Of a DNA stretch of 64,000 bases, positions 60,868-64,000 are shown piece after piece; the first letter of the stretch is position 1; each line of letters starts with the position of its first letter. Source of the DNA: Siphonodentalium dalli. Taxonomy: Eukaryota; Mollusca; Scaphopoda; Gadilida; Siphonodentaliidae. A model generated the notes under the pieces. It was not told the origin of the DNA, did no database searches, and saw only the letters and a program-made list of their open reading frames with translations. The stretch lies in NCBI GenBank assembly GCA_032622095.1, contig CP136069.1:50020760-50084759 (forward strand), in the 5' to 3' direction. A program made the translations under genes and the position numbers.

Positions 60868-61580
60868 TCTTCTCTTCTATATATTTTGAGAACTCCGTGT
60901 ATTCGAGAGATAGCCCACACCCTCCGGACCTCAATGATATGATCGTGAATGAGTATTGATATAACCCACTAAACTTTGACAAACACCAGTAATGGTGTGT
61001 AGATCATTTACATATATCTCCTATATATTTTGATACAATCTATCTAATTTACATATCTCTCTTATATATTTATGTTTGTGTGTGTGTTGTACTTCATACA
61101 AATCTACGATTCTCGACCGATCGGGACGAAACTAGGTACGTGTGTGTAGTTTGGCCAGGCGGTGGTCGTTGTCGTATTGGCGAGCCCGTGCAACGCCCGT
61201 GCGGCGCATGCGCAGACGAGATCTCGGAAACGGGTGGAGCTATCGACTTGAAATTTGCTATGTGAATGTATCTTGCGCCGGGTACAAATTTTATCGGGTC
61301 GCCGAGCCCGTGCGATGCGCAGACGAGATCTCGGAAATGGGTGGAGCTATCGACTTGAAATTTGCTATGTGAATGTATCTTGCGCCGGGTACAAATTTTA
61401 TCGGGTCGCCGAGCCCGTGCGACGCCAGCTTCGCGCATGCGCAGACCAGATCTCGGAAACGGGTGGAGCTACCGGGTACAAATGTTTCTTATTGAAACGC
61501 GTGGAGCTAAAAAATTTAAAAAATATATAAAAAAAATGTCATGTTTCGGACAAGCCGCCGGTGGCGGGCTAACCTGCTAG
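60868..61580 (+). mobile_element. Helitron unit 43 (D core)
   Basis: TCTTCTCTTCTATATATT start. ~122-bp repeats, one shortened by a small deletion (CGTGCGATGCGCAG, about 61,310). CTAG end. Confidence 0.9.
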
Positions 61581-62429
61581 TCTTCTCTTCTATATATTTT
61601 GAGAACTCCGTGTATTCGAGAGATAGCCCACACCCTCCGGACCTCAATGATATGATCGTGAATGAGTATTGATATACCCCACTAAACTTTGACAAACACC
61701 AGTAATGGTGTGTAGATCATTTACATATATCTCCTATATATTTTGATACAATCTATCTAATTTACATATCTCTCTTATATATTTATGTTTGTGTGTGTGT
61801 TGTACTTCATACAAATCTACGATTCTCGACCGATCGGGACGAAACTTGGTACGTGTGTGTAGTTTGGCCAGGCGGTGGTCGTTGTCGTATTGGCGAGCCC
61901 GTGCAACGCCCGTGCGGCGCATGCGCAGACGAGATCTCGGAAACGGGTGGAGCTATCGACTTGAAATTTTCTATGTGAATGTATCTTGCGCCGGGTACAA
62001 ATTTTATCGGGTCGCCGAGCCCGTGCGACGCCCGTGCAGCGCATGCGCAGACGAGATCTCGGAAACGGGTGGAGCTATAGACTTGAAATTTGCTATGTGA
62101 ATGTATCTTGCGCCGGGTACAAATTTTATCGGGTCGCCGAGCCCGTGCGATGCCCGTGCAGCGCATGCGCAGACGATATCTCGGAAATGGGTGGAGCTAT
62201 CGACTTGAAATTTGCTATGTGAATGTATCTTGCGCCGGGTACAAATTTTATCGGGTCGCCGAGCCCGTGCGACGCCAGCTTCGCGCATGCGCAGACCAGA
62301 TCTCGGAAACGGGTGGAGCTACCGGGTACAAATGTTTCTTATTGAAACGCGTGGAGCTAAAAAATTAAAAAAATACATAAAAAAATGTCATGTTTCGGAC
62401 AAGCCGCCGGTGGCGGGCTAACCTGCTAG
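61581..62429 (+). mobile_element. Helitron unit 44 (D core)
   Basis: Same start as unit 43, joined without filler. Carries the most complete ~122-bp repeat run in the window. CTAG end. Confidence 0.9.
61931..62330 (+). repeat. 122-bp tandem repeats with GCGCATGCGC core
   Basis: GAGATCTCGG or close variants begin at 61,931, 62,053 and 62,175, a period of exactly 122 bp. Each repeat holds AAACGGGTGGAGCTATCGAC, CGGGTACAAATTTTATCGGG and the palindrome GCGCATGCGC. The same repeat recurs in all B, C and D units. Confidence 0.93.
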
Positions 62430-63552
62430 TACTATATATTTTAAGACTTCGTATATATCTATGTGTGTATGTATGTACTTCATAGAATCGAAAACGGTTA
62501 GCTCGATTGAGTTCAAGCTTCCCATCTAAATGTAAAATCCCACCGACACGACCGTGGTCGCAGTTTAGCGAAGCTCAGAGCACCCGTTCTCCAATCTCAA
62601 ATCACCGCAAAGGCACGGCGTGGGTTAATCAAGTCATTATTTAATGAGCGTTTGTTTTTGACGCATCTCTATAAAGAGCGTCTGTTTGCCATTCAACGTT
62701 ATTTGCATCTGCAGAGAGATATACGGAACATACATTAAATTTAAAAAACATTTGTTTCTGACCAACCCTGCGAGCACGGATGGCGCGCTTTGTTTTTACA
62801 GTATATAGTTATATACCGAAATCATCCCAGATAATCACGAATATAGCATCAGATTTCTCCCCAGATATACCGTTATAAAGCTACTGGAATCTGCCAATCT
62901 ACGGGAAATTCCAGGGAATGCCGATTGAGCTCAAACTTGCTACCCACGGGAAGTGTCATATATATGAGTGTGTCCTTTATAGACTCGAACCGATTGAGCT
63001 CAAACTTGCTAAATAAGAAAATAGCCCCCAAGCCGTAAATATCAACAACAACGATATTACTAAATACACGTTTTCGGCAATGTGAGAGTTTTCGGGGAGC
63101 CGTGATGCCAACAACAACGACCCGAAGCCCTGAATGCCAACAACAGATTCAATGCAATGCTATCTATTATGCAGAGAGATTTCACGACATTACGACGGGT
63201 ACGGCAGACTCAAAATATTATGCAGACAGATTTCCCGACTGGAAGCGTTTGTTTTAAATTCAATGCAATGTTATCGTAGAGAGATTTCACGAAACAAAGA
63301 ATGCGTTGTCTGTCGTTCCTAGGAAGGGGGGATTTCTACGTGTAAATTTTTCCGCCAGAAACAAAAAAATGAATTAAAACAATTTACAATTTAATTAAAA
63401 CAATTTAAAATTAAAAAAAAAAAACAATGAAAAAAACAATTCAGAAACAAAATATATTAAATTTAAAAAACATTAAATTCATATTCAAAAATGTCATGTT
63501 TCTGAAACAAAGCCATGGGACGAATGCCGCCAGTGGCGGGCTATCCTGCTAG
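62430..63552 (+). mobile_element. Helitron unit 45 (A' core), copy of unit 22
   Basis: TACTATATATTTTAAGAC start. Offset 21,104 bp from unit 22. 3' end GGGCTATCCTGCTAG with one substitution. Confidence 0.9.
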
Positions 63553-63582
63553 TCTATCTATACTATATATTTTGAGACTTCG

Positions 63583-63613
<31 letters not shown>

Positions 63614-64000
63614 ACTTCATAGAATCCAAAACGCGTGTACAGATTGAGATCAAATTTCGTATGTAAGTGTAAAATCTCACCGACACCGCCGTAGTCCTGT
63701 TTTCGAGAAGCTCTGAGCACCCTTTATCCACTCCCAAATCACCGCAAAGGCACGGCGGGGGGTTAAGGCAATAACGCTCTTTATCTATACCTTATACGGA
63801 GGTTTTAACAATTAACGCTCTTTATTGCAATGGACGTGGCTAAACGATACCCCATGCGTCCGATGCGGATTCCAATGGACGTGGCTAAACGACTGACCCC
63901 ATGCGTCCGAAATACGGATGCGGACGAAATGCAACTAAAAAGGTAGAATTGATCTAAGAGCTCGAAATATTATGCAGAGGGATTTCACGACGGGATTAAT
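63553..64000 (+). mobile_element. Helitron unit 46 (B core), cut by window end
   Basis: TCTATCTATACT start, TG tract and the first part of a B core. The array continues beyond the window. Confidence 0.88.

Noticed and set aside
14094-64000. CRISPR array or ribosomal DNA repeat
   Set aside because: Repeat units are 0.5-1.9 kb with Helitron-type ends and no short repeat-spacer pattern. No rRNA-like conserved sequence was seen.
14094-64000. LTR retrotransposons
   Set aside because: Long direct repeats are present, but they lack TG...CA ends, primer-binding sites, polypurine tracts and gag-pol frames. Hairpin-CTAG ends fit Helitrons better.
14094-64000. Simple satellite DNA
   Set aside because: Unit lengths and cores vary widely while the ends are conserved. 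Unit 28 is gained or lost as a precise segment. Satellite-like exchange may contribute, but the units are transposon-defined.

Overview
This is eukaryotic, repeat-dominated DNA, most likely from a marine invertebrate. It is AT-rich, has no operon-like gene packing, and contains several classes of eukaryotic transposon. A ~160-bp degenerate tandem core followed by an ACGG microsatellite and a terminal hairpin (about 3090-3500) resembles the 'pearl/HINE' elements I associate with bivalve molluscs. I regard mollusc as plausible, not shown. I find no convincing host protein-coding gene, rRNA or tRNA.

Region 1 (1-14,093) is AT-rich non-coding DNA holding a patchwork of DNA transposons and repeats. 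These are a 55-bp tandem duplication (569-688); an element with 28-bp terminal inverted repeats (TIRs) and a TAA duplication, PIF/Harbinger-like (1741-4326); a TTAA-flanked element with ~100-bp TIRs (6138-8630), itself carrying a 351-bp MITE with a 6-bp target-site duplication (7448-7798) and a short retroposon with a (GGATA)n tail (7147-7292); a near-perfect 128-bp palindrome (10305-10432); and a possible promoter cluster (about 11,390-11,433).

Region 2 (14,094-64,000, about 50 kb) is one uninterrupted head-to-tail array of at least 46 non-autonomous Helitron-type units, all on the + strand. Each begins TC (or a shortened TACTATAT form) with an AT-rich start, a TATATATTTTGAG-like block and usually a (TG)n tract. 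Each ends with a short GC hairpin (for example CCGCC-AGT-GGCGG) followed by CTAG and then T. No Rep/helicase gene is visible. Units share ends but carry different cores: A (with A' variant), B, C, D and E. Cores B, C and D are joined to ~122-bp internal repeats. Whole groups of units are duplicated, for example 42,464-46,577 at 48,839-52,952.

Region 3 is nested in array unit 9: a 5'-truncated, frameshifted non-LTR retrotransposon (24,706-28,195) with the C-terminal part of an APE endonuclease, a reverse transcriptase with FYADD, and a C-terminal CCHC zinc finger. It is interrupted by a foldback insertion.

The most unusual feature is the array itself. Its junctions carry extra TCTA/TCT blocks or lack TCTA, in a pattern that behaves like nested brackets. 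Duplicated blocks also give exact filled and empty versions of one unit. The units multiply motifs matching NRF-1 (CGCGCATGCGCA) and NR5A/ERR (TCAAGGTCA) consensus sites many times.
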